Assembly (NCBI GenBank): GCA_027943245.1
Contig: JANDJZ010000071.1
Location: 1 to 64,000, forward strand
Length of the DNA: 64,000 bases
DNA from: Acanthamoeba sp. SK_2022b
Taxonomy: Eukaryota; Discosea; Longamoebia; Acanthamoebidae
Direction: 5' to 3'
Below, in pieces: positions 1-11,600 of this stretch. Positions within the stretch are counted from its first letter, which is position 1, and every line of letters starts with the position of its first letter. Under the pieces are notes generated by a model. The model was not told the origin of the DNA and made no database searches. It saw only the letters and a program-made list of their open reading frames with translations. The position numbers and the translations under genes are program-made.

Positions 1-31
1 GCACGCACGCACACACAACACACACAACACA

Positions 32-87
<56 letters not shown>
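1..87. repeat. (CA)n microsatellite at window start
   Basis: An almost pure CA/ACACAACAC tract fills the first 87 bases. Comparable tracts elsewhere in this window sit inside introns just upstream of the acceptor, so this is probably the 3' part of an intron or upstream region of the RhoGEF that follows. An acceptor-like ACACAG lies at about 109-114. Confidence 0.85.
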
Positions 88-98
88 CGACAACAACG

Positions 99-3000
99 AT
101 GTGGCGTGAAACACAGCGAGCGGGAAGTGTTACGTTCAAGGTGGACAAAGCGTGGGACGTGGCGTCGGCGCCGCCCACCAAGAAGTATGCGCGCGAGGTG
201 CGACGCAAGAAGACGATGCTCTACATCGACTCGACCAGCATCCAGGTCATGGTGCCGGAGGAGAAGACCGCCAAGTATCCGATGGCGGACATCAAGAACG
301 TGGGCTACAGCCTCAGGCAGTTCTACATGGTCGTGGTCAGGCCCGGCCGCAAGAACGCCGAGCTCTTCGAGTTCAAGACGAAGGAGGTAACGAACTGCTC
401 AGGACAGTCGGCCGGTGTCGTGATCCTAACCATTCTCACACGCTCCACACGCCTGCACACAGGGCCAGGACATCTTCGATTGGGTGGTGGCGCTCAAGAA
501 CGAAGAGAAGAAACAAAAGGCAAAGGAAAAGGAGGACAAAGAAAAGGAAAAGGAGGCAGAAAAGGCAGACGAGCCGCCACAGCAACCAGACGCCGAGCCG
601 AAGGCGGAGAACACCGACGGTGCTGCCGCAAGCGAAGCTAAACTGCCCGAGGTTCGCGCCGTCTTTATAGTTCTCTTTTTCCCACCAGGGTTATATTTAT
701 TTTCTTTTATCTAATTATGTATTCTTTCATTTATTTTGATTTATGTGGGCACAGACGACGCCCGCACCCCCATCCACGGCTCCGCAAGCAGAAGCCTCGC
801 CACAGTTTTCGTCAGATGGTCGCAGCGATCTCGTTCGGTGCGTCATGAGTGACTGCTCTTTCTTCCTGAGGAGTATCGCGACACTCACCATCCACCCGCA
901 CATACACGCACGACACACACACGCACGGACATGCGCACATCCAGATGGTCGGTGGCATTCATTGCGCCGATTGTGCTGGAGAATGGCACACCGGGGCAGG
1001 ATGACGATGACGAAGAAGAAGATGACGCCGACGAAGAGAGCGGTGGCTCCAGCATCATCGCCGGACGCGGCGAGCCAGGTGCGCGCGTACGTTCGTATTG
1101 TGCGCGCGCCTGTGTATTGGCTGACTGACCTGTTGTAGTGTGCCCAGCGGACGACGACCCGGCAGAGGCGACCCCCAAGTCTCCGGCGGCGCCAAGGAAG
1201 GTGGACATTCACCGGGAGACGCTGCTCGAGCTGCTCGCTACCGAGCGCAACTACAACACGGACCTCGATCTCGTTGTCGATGTACGCACCGACCGCTCTC
1301 GGTCGAGCCTGCAACTACAGAGGTTCGGTCCTGTATACATTTACTGATGTGCTCCTCGGCACGACAACAATGAATCCACCCCAGGTGTGGATGGCCAAGC
1401 TCAAGGAGTCGAGGATGGTGGAGCCTGCCGACATGTCAGCAATCTTTTCCAACATCGAACAGATCCGAAACCTCAACAAGGTAAGCCCACCGCATTGAGC
1501 TGAGCAAACTCAAAAAACATATTTGAAAATTATTTACATACTATTAATCTATAAATACTGATGTAATATATATATATATATATATTAATTCGACAGGTGC
1601 TTTTTAACTCGCTCGAGGGACTCGATACGCTTCCCATGGAGGCTCTCAACGTGGGCGAGCGCTTCCAGAATTTCGTGCGTCTCCCTCTCCTCCCTCAGGG
1701 CTCGCTGAGGCGCGCGCTCACGTCAGCGTGCCCCCCCCCTCCTCCGCGCATGATGATCGCGCGTGCGCGCGTGAACAGATCGCATACCTCAAGCTCTATA
1801 CCCAGTACTGCTCCAATTACGAGATCGCCCACACCCGCCTGATCAGCCTCAAGGAGGCCAAGTGGGAGGTGCGCCGCTGATTGGTGGAAGGCGATGCAGC
1901 CTGTTGACACACACTCACACACACACTGCCTGCTCCAATCGCGCCACCAGTTGCCGCCGTTCCTGGAATCGATTCAGTCACGCAAGGAGTGTAAGAATCT
2001 GGACCTGGAGAGCTACCTCATCAAGCCCATGCAACGCCTCACCAAATATCCTCTGCTCATCCAGGCATGCTCCACACATTCCACACACACTCCACACAGA
2101 GGCTGCCCAGACCTGCTCGTGCTGAGTGTGAGCGTGTTGTGGTGGCGGACAGGCGCTGCTGAAGCACACGCCGCCGACCCATCCGGACTATGAAAACCTG
2201 GTCCGGTGTTACGACGGAGTGCAGAAGGTGGTCCTGACGGTCAACGAAAACGTACGGGGCCCTCCTTCTCCGCCGCTTGCCATCAACTCCCGAGTTCCAT
2301 GTTCCATCTCCGTACACGCAACCAACCAATCAAAAATCAAACGACAGAAACGGAAGAACGAGAACTTGACCAAGCTGGTCCAGATCCAGCAGCAGTTCCT
2401 CGAACCCGTACCTGCGCTCCCCCCCCCCTCCCGCTTGGCTGGGCCCAGCAAGCTCGCTGACCTCTCGTTCACGTGCCCAGGGCCTCAAGCTAGTCGAGGC
2501 CACGCGCAAGTTCCTCCGCGAGGGCACCTTTCCCCGCGTCGTCCTCGGCGCCACCGTCATCAAGGTCCACCGAGCTCTCTTGTTATATCTGGCCATCTGT
2601 CCATCGTTCGCCTTTGCACTGTTCTCGAGTCCTGACGCCTAGCCTCGGCTTGCGTCGTGTGTCGACAGAATTGTACGGTGCTGCTGTTCAACGACATCGT
2701 GGTGCTGGCGGTGAAGAAGAAGAACAAGTATCAGGCCAAAAGCGGCAAGATCACCCTGCGCGGCAGCTACGTGTGGGAGGATCGGGCGGTCAAGTACGGG
2801 TTCACCGTGGTCGGACGCGAAGCCGCCGACAAGATCACCGTCGAGGCGGCCACCGAGCAGGAGAAGGTTCCACACGCACGGGTGCACGCACAAAAAACAC
2901 ACACCATCTCACGTCGCATCTCTTGTACAGGCGCTGTGGATGGAGGAGGTGTCGCAGGCGTTGGTGCAGCTTCCCCACAATTCCCTCATCGGCGGATCGT

Positions 3001-3164
3001 CGAGCCCTTCCACTGCCGGTACCCCTTCTCCGCGAAGGTATTGTCTCTCTGTTCCGGCGCGACTGACGTTGTTGTTTGTACCCAGAAAAATTTGTGAGGC
3101 AATCCGAAGGCGCCAAAGAATGAAACAGCACCATGTTCCTGGGCGACGTGGGCGTGTACGATAA
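99..3164 (+). CDS. RhoGEF (DH-PH) with N-terminal PH/PTB-like domain, possibly 5'-partial
   Basis: Guanine-nucleotide exchange factor for Rho-family GTPases, expected at membrane or cortex. About 11 exons can be joined by GT-AG introns (for example 387-462). The first exons encode a PH/PTB-like fold ending in DIFDWVVALKNEE, then a Lys/Glu-rich and Pro-rich linker. The DH domain starts at about 1200 with ETLLELLATERNYNTDL, has NVGERFQNF and IAYLKLYTQYCSNYE in the middle, and contains the hallmark helix LESYLIKPMQRLTKYPLLIQ at 2009-2063. A C-terminal PH domain follows (NCTVLLFNDIVVLAVKKKNK near 2670, ending in ALWMEEVSQAL). The 48-bp last intron (3038-3085) keeps frame and leads to a TAA at 3162-3164; AATAAA follows at about 3182. 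ATG 99 is the first in frame, but an acceptor just downstream means the true start may lie upstream of the window. The target GTPase cannot be inferred. Confidence 0.85.
1565..1585. repeat. (TA)n tract in RhoGEF intron
   Basis: Short TA dinucleotide run inside an AT-rich intron of the RhoGEF, followed by the acceptor TTCGACAG. Confidence 0.8.
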
Positions 3165-3287
3165 GTCCAATAAGATCGACCAATAAAAATAACAGGAAAA
3201 AGGAAAAGAAAGGAAAGAAATCAGCGCACGTAATACAGCAAACACGTTCTTTTGAGGGACAGCGCGCCGGCTTGTCAGAACAGAGGC

Positions 3288-5466
3288 ATGGAGGGGGGCT
3301 TAGCAGACAACGAGGAGGACACGGAGAAGACGGGACTGCTGGCTCCCAAGCGTACTTACCAGGCCGTAGACACAGGTACACCACTTGCGGGGAGCTTGAC
3401 CCAATAACAATGACCGGTCGCAATAATTTGACGCGTTTTGTGGGTATTGGTCAAAGATGGCCACCACGGTCAACAAGAGCAGGAGTGGGAGAGAAGTCGC
3501 ATGCTGCGGCTGCTCTACTTCAGTTCGTTCCTGTCAGCTTGGGGCAATCGCATGTGGGAATTTGCGGTATCTGCCCCCGGCCCTCCGGTAACCAAGATCC
3601 AGAGACTCAACGGAGACGACTTTCTGCCAGGTGCCCATTTTGTTGACTTCGGTGTTCACCGACAGCTTGCTGCCTGCGTCGGCCTTCCCCTTCGTCACCA
3701 TGTTGGCCTGCGTCATCTTTGGTGCTTATACGGTGTGCAAGCGTCCTGGTTGATTCTGTTGATTCTCACTGCGCAGTTGGGCCTGCGTGCAGGCACGATG
3801 ACGGGCAAGATGGTGGACGACATGGATCGACAGCAGGTAATCACAGTCTCTCTCATTGCGCAAAACGTGTGCGTTGCCGTATGCGCAGGGATCCTCTACT
3901 TCATTCTGCCCTTCGGCGCACCACACCCGCCTTTGGGCAACTGGCTGTTCGACGCCCTCTTTGCCGCGCTCGTCCTCGTACTGTGCCACCATGCAATGCA
4001 CACGCCGCGTACGTGGGGAGAATGCCTTGCTCACCATCTGGTGTCTGCGCGTGACAGGTGGGTTCGATCGCGGCGCTGGCCTCGATGGTGGAGGAGATCG
4101 CGGTGGGGCGCGATTGGGTGGTAGTCATCACAGACGGTGATAAGGACGCGCTCACCGGCACGGCTCCTCCAGCATCGTTATGAAGAGAACAGCCACACTC
4201 ACATTCTTCTCTGTTTGCACTTTGTTCCATTGCAGCCGCCAACGCGATGGTGACTCGTATCAGCCTCTTCTGTAAGGTAGCTGCGCCAGTGGCCTTCTCT
4301 GTCGTCATGGCCTTCAGCTCGCGCAGTACGACACGCAGTCTCGTTATTAATGATTAATTTTATACTAATCTTTGTGATCACCCAGCGGTTTGCCTGGTGT
4401 TTGTGGGCGCCTGGAATGCCGTGTCGATCGTGCCCGAGATATGGGCCCTCCTGCGCATCTACCGACAGGTGCCGGCCCTCCAGAAGACGGTCCGCTCCTC
4501 CTCGTCGGGCAACGCCTTCTCCACCCTGTGGGCCGGATGGAGGATCTACATCAGCTCGCAGCGCATCTTCCTCGTTAGCTTCGCCTACACGCTCCTCTAC
4601 TGGACCGCGCTCAGGTTGGGCAGTGTCTCCCTCCTCTTATGTTGTGGTGTGCTCTGATATGCTGGGTGTGTGTGCCGTATAGCCCAGGAGCGCTGATGTC
4701 GGCTTACCTGCTGACGTACGGCATCAACGAGGTCTATATCGCGCTCTACACGGGCGCGTCTTCCATCATCGGCATGATCCCTACGTTCTTCACCACCACC
4801 CTCTTCAAGCGCTTTGGCATCGAAAAGACAGGTGCATGCCACCGCCCTCTCCCCCAACCCATCACAGTTCATCGCTTCATTGCACACATCACACCACACG
4901 CCACACAGGCATGTACGCGATTTGGGGACAGGAAGCCTGTCTGTTGGTGTGCGTGGTTTTCTTCTTCGTGCCCAACGTGATCCACTTGGTCAAACTCCTC
5001 GGGGGCGAGGGCCCACTTGATGGTTCAGCCCTGGCGGGAGGCCTCCTGGCTGAGTACTCCACGCCCTACAACTGGTCGATCTGGGCCTTCCTGCTCTTCC
5101 TCATCCTCTCGCGCATGGGTCTCTGGACGTTCGACCTGGCCGAGCGCCAAATCATGCAGGTGCGTCGGTTGCCCTACGATGCGTGTAGTGCCGCCCGCAG
5201 TCGACTGATGAACTTTGGCCAATCAGGAGCACGTGCCGGAGGAGTCGCGAGGGGTGGTCAACGCTGTCGAGTACTCGCTCACTAACGTGTTCTCGTTGCT
5301 GTCGTACGGTATGGGCATGGTGTTCCATGCGCCGGAGCAGTTCGGCATCCTCGTTCTCATCTCCTTCGGCGTCGTCACCGTCGCAGCCCTCTGCTACACG
5401 CAGTGGCGGCGCACCAGTGAGCCACTGCTGCGACCACCAGGGGCCACGCCCATCGCAGAGGCGTGA
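3288..5466 (+). CDS. Ferroportin-type iron exporter (SLC40 family)
   Basis: Multi-pass transporter of the ferroportin (SLC40A1/IREG) family, which exports Fe2+ across plasma or endosomal membranes. ATG 3288 opens a hydrophilic N terminus (MEGGLADNEEDTEKTGLLAP). Recognisable family blocks in order are LSAWGNRMWEFA (TM1), FTDSLLPASAFPFVT, LIAQNVCVAVCAGILYFILP, EEIAVGRDWVVVITDGD (compare RDWIVVV of animals), VTRISLFCKVAAPVAFSVVM, SAYLLTYGINEVYIALYTGA and, near the C terminus, HVPEESRGVVNAVEYSLTNV with a last TM ending at 5466. About eight short introns. In the TM1 motif the positions equivalent to human Asp39 and His43 are Asn and Glu, and no Cys is seen where human Cys326 (hepcidin contact) would fall. 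The plant-like WxxRMWEF form suggests this is a normal non-animal variant. The gap to the upstream RhoGEF is only 123 bp. Confidence 0.88.
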
Positions 5467-5946
5467 ATTTTGGGTGCTGGAGCAAATAGGTTGTTTAAAA
5501 TTCTTCAGTGATTTTCTTAAGAGCTCCCACAATGGTTGGCGTCTCGTGTGTTGCTGTCCTCGTGAGGTCAGGACGTGTAGGGGGAGCATCGGGTGTGAGG
5601 CGCTAGGGCTTGCAAAGATGGATTCTGTGCTACTTCGTGGACAAACTGCCGTGTATCTCCAAATACTGATGGGAATACTTCACTGCTTGCGCTGTGGACG
5701 ACGTAGCACAAAGGTGTTAGACCGGTCATTATGACTACATGCCTTACATCGAATCCATCGATGAACGGTCTCGCGCGTGTCGGCATAGATGCGCGCGAGA
5801 CCTTCAACCCAACGCAGAGAGTAAACTCTGCTTCATCAACAAATCGCCCGGCCGCAAGGTCGGGACCCACCTGGACCCCAATACCCCCCAACCCGCACGA
5901 TTCGCCACCAAGCTGCCCCCACACCCACCTTTTTGTTCAGCTTCAG
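5467..5946. other. Convergent 3' intergenic region
   Basis: 480 bp between the 3' ends of ferroportin (+) and NPRL2 (-). No convincing coding sequence is seen. It contains one strong inverted repeat (5763-5805), listed separately. The rest is presumably 3' UTR of the two genes. Confidence 0.6.
5763..5805. other. Perfect inverted repeat / hairpin between convergent genes
   Basis: GGTCTCGCGCG at 5767-5777 is exactly complementary to CGCGCGAGACC at 5792-5802, with a 14-nt loop. Three more pairs (GAA with TTC) form outside if C5766 bulges. This is the strongest hairpin I noticed in non-coding DNA of the window. Its function is unknown: it could be a 3'-UTR structure shared by either transcript, or chance. 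Confidence 0.6.
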
Positions 5947-8186
5947 CTACTTGAAGATCATGGTGTAGTTTTGGGCGGCCTCGAGCATCTGTGTCACCTC
6001 GTCGTAGCTCCTGCCCAGTTCTGGGTGTTGACACTCATCTCAGCTCTGCGCTACAAACGCCCACACGACGGGGTAGAGAGAACGACGTACCGCAGCAAAT
6101 CTCGTCGAACGAGTGGCTGCCGTCCACCAGACTGCGCACAGCGCGGCGAGGTCAGCGAAGCACGGCCACAGAGATGTGACGTAGTAGCGACGATGAAGGA
6201 GGGGGGGGGTGTACTCTCTGATGTGCTTGGGTAGCCGGTTCTTGGGTTGGGCGGAGGCGAGCAGGGGGTTGGGCGGCGAGTAGAGCGGGTACTTGTGCAC
6301 GCGTCGCAGAAACCCGTTGATCAATCCGAACGTGACCAGGCGCCTATTGTTCCCCCTTCTTTCAGTCAACTTGACGCGACCCAATCGATTGTGATCTTCT
6401 TCATCATCACCATCATCACACCACACGGACACCACACGCACACACACCACAACATAGAGAGAGAGAGAGAGAGAGGAGAAGAAGAAGAAGGGCGACCTGT
6501 CATCGATGTTGAGCGATCGAACGTCGTTGTCTTGGCAGAAGTCGCGAAAGATGAGGGCCGGCCGCAGCCCGCAGTAGAGGGCGAATATCTTCTCGAACGG
6601 CGGCGGCGTCGTGCCTGCGAGAGCGCGGGACCGGGTGGGCGCGCAAGGAATGAGGGGGGATGAGTGAGCCAACGAATGGAACGGAGGAATGGCAAAACAA
6701 GTCACTCCGACGTGACGGTCGACGAAGACGAGGCCGGCGTACCGGGCATGGCGACGTAGCGTCGGCACTCGTTCTGCATGGCCACGTTCTTGTACAGTGT
6801 TTGGATGCGAGGCGTGCACACGTACACGTTGGAATACTGTCGACATGTCATCCACCGACACCGGCAGTGAGCACACAGCGGTGGCTTGCCGACAACGCAC
6901 GGCGGGAGATCGTGGTTGGGGGGAGGGGGTGGGCAACCTGGAAGATGTCGATCATGGTGATGCACTCGTAGTAGAGGAGATGCTTGATGACCTGCCGGAC
7001 CAGGTCGATGTGACAGCCGCTCTCGCTGGCGATCTTCTTCACGTACCGCACTCCGTCGATGTACGGCACGACCTTTGCGCCCCCACACAAACGCAACGAT
7101 CTGGCTGAGCCACAGCAAAGCGGGACGAGATGAGGGAGAGACTCTCACCTGTTGCATGGTGAGGTCCCACTCCTTCGTCATCAACGAGTCGATGTCCTTT
7201 ATCCGGACGGGCACCTGCGCAGCGGTGGTGAGAAACGCGACGTTGCTCGCAGAAGGCAACCGAAGGGAGAGGGGGGAGGTGTCTGCGCGCGCGTGACGTG
7301 CCTGATGCGGGTAGACCTCTGGCGGCGGCTGTCGTTTGGGGAACAGATGCAGGTAGATTGTGTTGGCTTCGTCTGACATATCGGGAGCAATGAGTGGGGG
7401 AGAGTGAGTGTGAGTGAGTCACGCCCAGCGTTTACCCGGAGGGTTGGTACCGATGGGAATGCAGCACTGGCCCAGTTCGTTGAGGTCGGTCAAGATCTGC
7501 TCGAGCAGTTTGCGCAGCCGGTCGCCGGTGGCCGTGTGCGAGAGAAATTCGGTCTCGCACTGCGAGCGAGGTGAACGCACGGCGGATGAGCGGTGAGCGA
7601 TCCTGGGCATGATCACCGCGGGCAGCGACCAAAGGGAGCTCACCTCCAGGGCGATGAATACGTTGGCGAGCTTCCGCAGCACGGGCTTGTAGACGGTGAC
7701 ATCAGCCTCGGGGTCAAACACAAAGCACACGTTGAACCTACGTTTGTGCGTGCGTGCGTTATGTTTGAGCTCAACGCGTGTCAACATGCACGACAGCAGA
7801 GAGCATACCACAGAGCGTTACGGGCGAACTTGTTGTGCTCGAGGCACACAGGGAAGCCCATCACTTGCAACCCACACGCCGTCCTTTGTGAAATAGTCAG
7901 CGGCCAGAGGGCAGGCGCAGAGAGGGAAGTCTCGTACAAGGAAATGAGCTTGCCGCACAGCTGGGGTTTGGTGATTATGTAATCTGTGATGGCCTCGAAG
8001 CCCTCCTTGCCCAACGTCCTTTGCAAGATTAAATTGAAAATAAAATAAATAAATTTGTTTTAATTCGCTGCCGTGATCTATGTCTACTCTATGTAAACTC
8101 AGACTGCAGTACCCTTCGGGAACCTGATGAGAAAGCTTGGGGCCCGCGATGGGATCAAACTCACTGTAGAGGACCGCCCGCAACAT
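5947..8186 (-). CDS. NPRL2: Nitrogen permease regulator 2-like (GATOR1 subunit)
   Basis: Subunit of GATOR1, the GTPase-activating complex for Rag GTPases that restrains TORC1 on lysosomes when amino acids are scarce. The start LRAVLYSEFDPIAGPKLSHQ is the family N terminus. Later blocks are IITKPQLCGKLISLYE, FARNALWFNVCFVFDPEAD, VYKPVLRKLANVFIALE, LLEQILTDLNELGQCCIPIG, DIDSLMTKEWDLTMQQ, YIDGVRYVKKIASESGCHID, YYECITMIDIFQYSNVYVCT and SHSFDEICC. The protein ends in TQMLEAAQNYTMIFK with TAG at 5947-5949. About ten introns. The Arg of FARNAL aligns with the arginine finger reported for human NPRL2 (Arg78, from memory), so GAP function is probably retained. The length is close to animal NPRL2 (about 380 residues). 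It shares a 414-bp divergent promoter region with the PH coiled-coil gene. Confidence 0.92.
6454..6475. repeat. Intronic (GA)n tract in NPRL2
   Basis: GAGAGA run on the plus strand; in NPRL2 sense it is a TCTCTC pyrimidine tract within an intron. Confidence 0.85.
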
Positions 8187-8600
8187 GACAGCTGCTGCAA
8201 ATGTGTGCCGCTTTTGATTTGATCAATAATAAAAAAAGAATAATTCTCGCGAGCCGGCCGAACAACAAAACGACGACGCGTCTACTGTTGTATTGTTCAG
8301 TGTTTCAGTGTTCCGCACTGTTCAAGTTCACTTGGCCTAGGCTCAACACCTTCCGGCTTGCAACTGGGCTTAGTTTGCGCTTTAACGGGTGGCCAGGAGC
8401 ATTTCGTGTTCTTTTTCCGGTTATTGTTCTTCACTTCAGCACCTCGTCGAGCTCGGCCGCACGCCCGGTGCAGCGTTCAGATTAGCTCATCCTACTACAT
8501 CCCGCAGCGTAGAGGCCACAGTACGCGTCTACGTCCTACAGGCCGGAGCTGAGTTATCGATTAATCCTGAATCCGGATAGCGTTTAGAGCACAAAAGTGC
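8187..8600. promoter_or_regulatory. Divergent intergenic / bidirectional promoter region
   Basis: 414 bp between the ATG of NPRL2 (-) and the ATG of the PH coiled-coil gene (+). It holds an A-rich stretch (about 8226-8240), then the palindrome CTCGCGAG at about 8246. No ORF of note. It must contain 5' UTRs and core promoters for both genes; individual elements cannot be assigned. Confidence 0.5.
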
Positions 8601-11600
8601 ATGATGGAGGGCAAACGTGGTCTCTCTTCCTCGGTGTCCAGCCTGGCATCCTCAGTGGATGCCAGGCGGGTCAGCCTCTCTCCTGCCGAAGACGAGGGCC
8701 GACGCTCCTCCGCCTCCCGCGGGCTCCCTGCGGTACAAGTTCTCCTTTCCTATTTTTATTTAATACAGTCACTGACATTACTGCAATTAATTCTTCTCTC
8801 TGTCATTATTCAAAAATAATGTTAATAAAAATGTGCAGCTGGAGGGATGGCTGCATAAGAAGGGCGAGAAGGGCCTGGTGAGGAGCTACAAACGTCGCTG
8901 GTTTCAACAGCGCGGCAACAAGCTCTTCTACTATACCAACAAGGGTACGCGGGACACGCTGTACGCCATGCCCTTGGACAGCATACTAACTTGCCGTGGG
9001 CCGATGATCATCGGTCGTGCTGTTTGTTCAGGCGACAAGGACAGCCTGGGCTTCATCGATTGCAGTGAGATCACAGTCGTGCGCCGCAGCGGTGAGGCCA
9101 CCGTGCCAATCGGTATCTCCTCCGCACCTCATGAGCGCCCCTAATCATGCCACGCAGTGAGCTGACGCCACACGATCCCCCCAAACCAATCGCCAGCTCG
9201 AAAGAGGGACTCGCTCAAGATCGCGCCCACCCCACAGGGCTTCTCATTCGAGATCATCACGCCGAAGAGGATCTACGAGCTGGCCGCCACCTCCCACGAG
9301 GAGACAGCCTACTGGGTACACAGTCACCGCCACCCAATCCTTCACTCCTCGCGTTGACTGAACTCACCCAAACGCTGCTTGGTGCCTATAGGTCGACGGT
9401 CTCAACCTTTACCTAAAAATCGAAGAAGAAAAGGCGTTGGCCCTGGATCGAATCGACGCGCGCGATGAAGAGCTCGACAGCCTCAGGGAAAGGTATGAAG
9501 CGTCAGCTGTCCTCACCCCCCCCCCCACAAATCTGCATTTTTTCGTTTGGCGCGTTCAGACTGCGACGCTATGCCAAAATGACTTATCAAAAACGTTCGT
9601 CGCTCGTCGTTTGTCTCATCAGGGCGTCCCTGCAGCAGGCGCAGTGGCGGGAAACTCAGGCCGCGATGCAGAAGGAGATGGCGGAGCTCAAGCAGCGATT
9701 GAAGGAGAAGGAGGACGAGGTGGCCGGCCTTCGCAAGCAGGGCGAGACCTTCCGCGTCGGTTGGGCCATGGGCCGACGGCAGAGCCGAGGCCCCGCGGAG
9801 GCCAAGACGACAACCCAGGACGCTGGAAAGGAGAAGAAGGAGGACGAGGAGGTGGCGCAAAGCGAGCCTGAAAAGAGCGAAGCTGTCGACAAAAACGACG
9901 AGCAAAGAGAGAAGAACGAAGCGGAGTCGACGGAATCCGTCAGCGAGCAGAGCGCGGAGGGGAACGACATGGAATCGCGGCAGGCGGTGGGCGAGGGAAC
10001 GGCTCCCGAGCCCAAGGCCGAGGAATCGAAAGCGGCGGCGGGCCCAGGGGGAAGGCAGGTAGCCGATGAGCATGCCGACCGGGCGGCGGAGACGGAGCGC
10101 CAGAATGAAGTGAACGACGACCACGAACACAAGAAAGGGTCTGACGAAGCCGAACAGCAAGCGGGAGAGTTGGACCGCGTGGTAGAAGCGGCATCCGTGC
10201 GCGAGGCTCTGACGAAGGAGATCGAGGCCAAGCAGCGCGAGATCGAGGCTCTGCAACAGAGCCTACAACAGCAGTCGGAGGAGCTCGATACGTGGAAGCG
10301 CGAATGCGAGGCTGCAAAGGGCTCGGTGCTGGCAGCCCAGACGGCCGCGCAGGAGAGCGAAGCGGACGCCCAGCGTTTGCGCACGGCGACGGAGGAAGAA
10401 CGAAACGCGGCGCAACTCGAAGCGAAGAGGGCCAGCGACGAGGCCGAAGAGCGAAGCAAAGCCGAAGCCGAGGAACGCGAGCGATGCTGGCACGCCGCCG
10501 CCGAGGCGGACAAGAACGCCGCACTGGCACGCGCCCACGACGAATGGCAGCGGGCCAGCGCCGAGCAGGAGGCCGTCGCTTCGCAGCTCAGGAAGTCACT
10601 GCACGACCTGGAGGTCCAGCTCGAGCACGCGAAGCAGGAGAAGGCGAGAGAGATCGCCGACCTCGGGGCGGCTTTGGGCGCCGCCCAGCAGTCGCTCGGC
10701 CTGAGCCGAGCCGAGCTGGAGAGCGTGCGGACTGAGCTGGGGCACAAGTCGGCCAAGCTGGCAGCGACCAAGGCCAAGAAGAAGGCCGCGGTCGAGCAGC
10801 TGGAGATCGGCCAGCACGAGATGGAGCAGGTCAAGCGCGAGGCCGCCCGTGGCCTCGACGAGCAAGCGAAGCGGAAGGACGCCGAGGTGGCCGACCTCGC
10901 CCGGCAGCTGCAGGGCGCCGAGGAGAAGGCCAAGGGCTTGTCTCAGGACCTGCTGGCGGCCAACCTGCGCGCCGACTCGGCCGAGAGGAAGGCGTCGGCG
11001 CTCGAAGTCGACGTCGGTGCCAAGCAGGATGAGATCCGCCAGCTCTCCGAGGCTGCCAAGAAGGTCAAGGAGGACGCGCAGGTTGCCTACGAGTCTCTCA
11101 CGTCCCAGACGCAGGCCAAGCTGCAGCAGCTGCGGGAGGAGCTCACCGGGCAGGTCGCCGACAGGAGCAGAGATGTGGAGCAGCTCAAGCAGGACAAGGA
11201 GGACCTCGAGGCCAAGCTGGCTGAGAAGTCCAAGACCGTGCAGGACCTGATCCTTACCGTGCGGCGGAAGCAGGACGCCGAGGAGGCGCTTCGATCGAGC
11301 GTCGAGGCCAAGGAGGCCGAGGCCACCCAGGCCGCGGCTCGCATCGAGCAGCTCCTTGCGCAGGTGGCCGCCGTCGAGACCGAGCGCGGGCGGGCGCAGG
11401 AGCGAGCCGAGGCCGAGCGGGCAGCTACCGAGCAGCGGTTGGCCGAGCGCCAGCAGCGGATCGACGAGCTCGAGCAGGCCAACCAGCGTCTGGCGAGTGA
11501 ATCGGAGCGCAAGACCGAGGAGCTCGCGCAGGCAGCGCTTGCCAAGGCCGGCGAGGTGGGCCAACTGCAGGCCGAGCGCGATGCTGTTCGGGCGGAGCTG

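Noticed and set aside
5731..6234. 167-codon plus-strand ORF over the end of NPRL2
   Set aside because: Low-complexity shadow; the opposite strand encodes the conserved NPRL2 C terminus.
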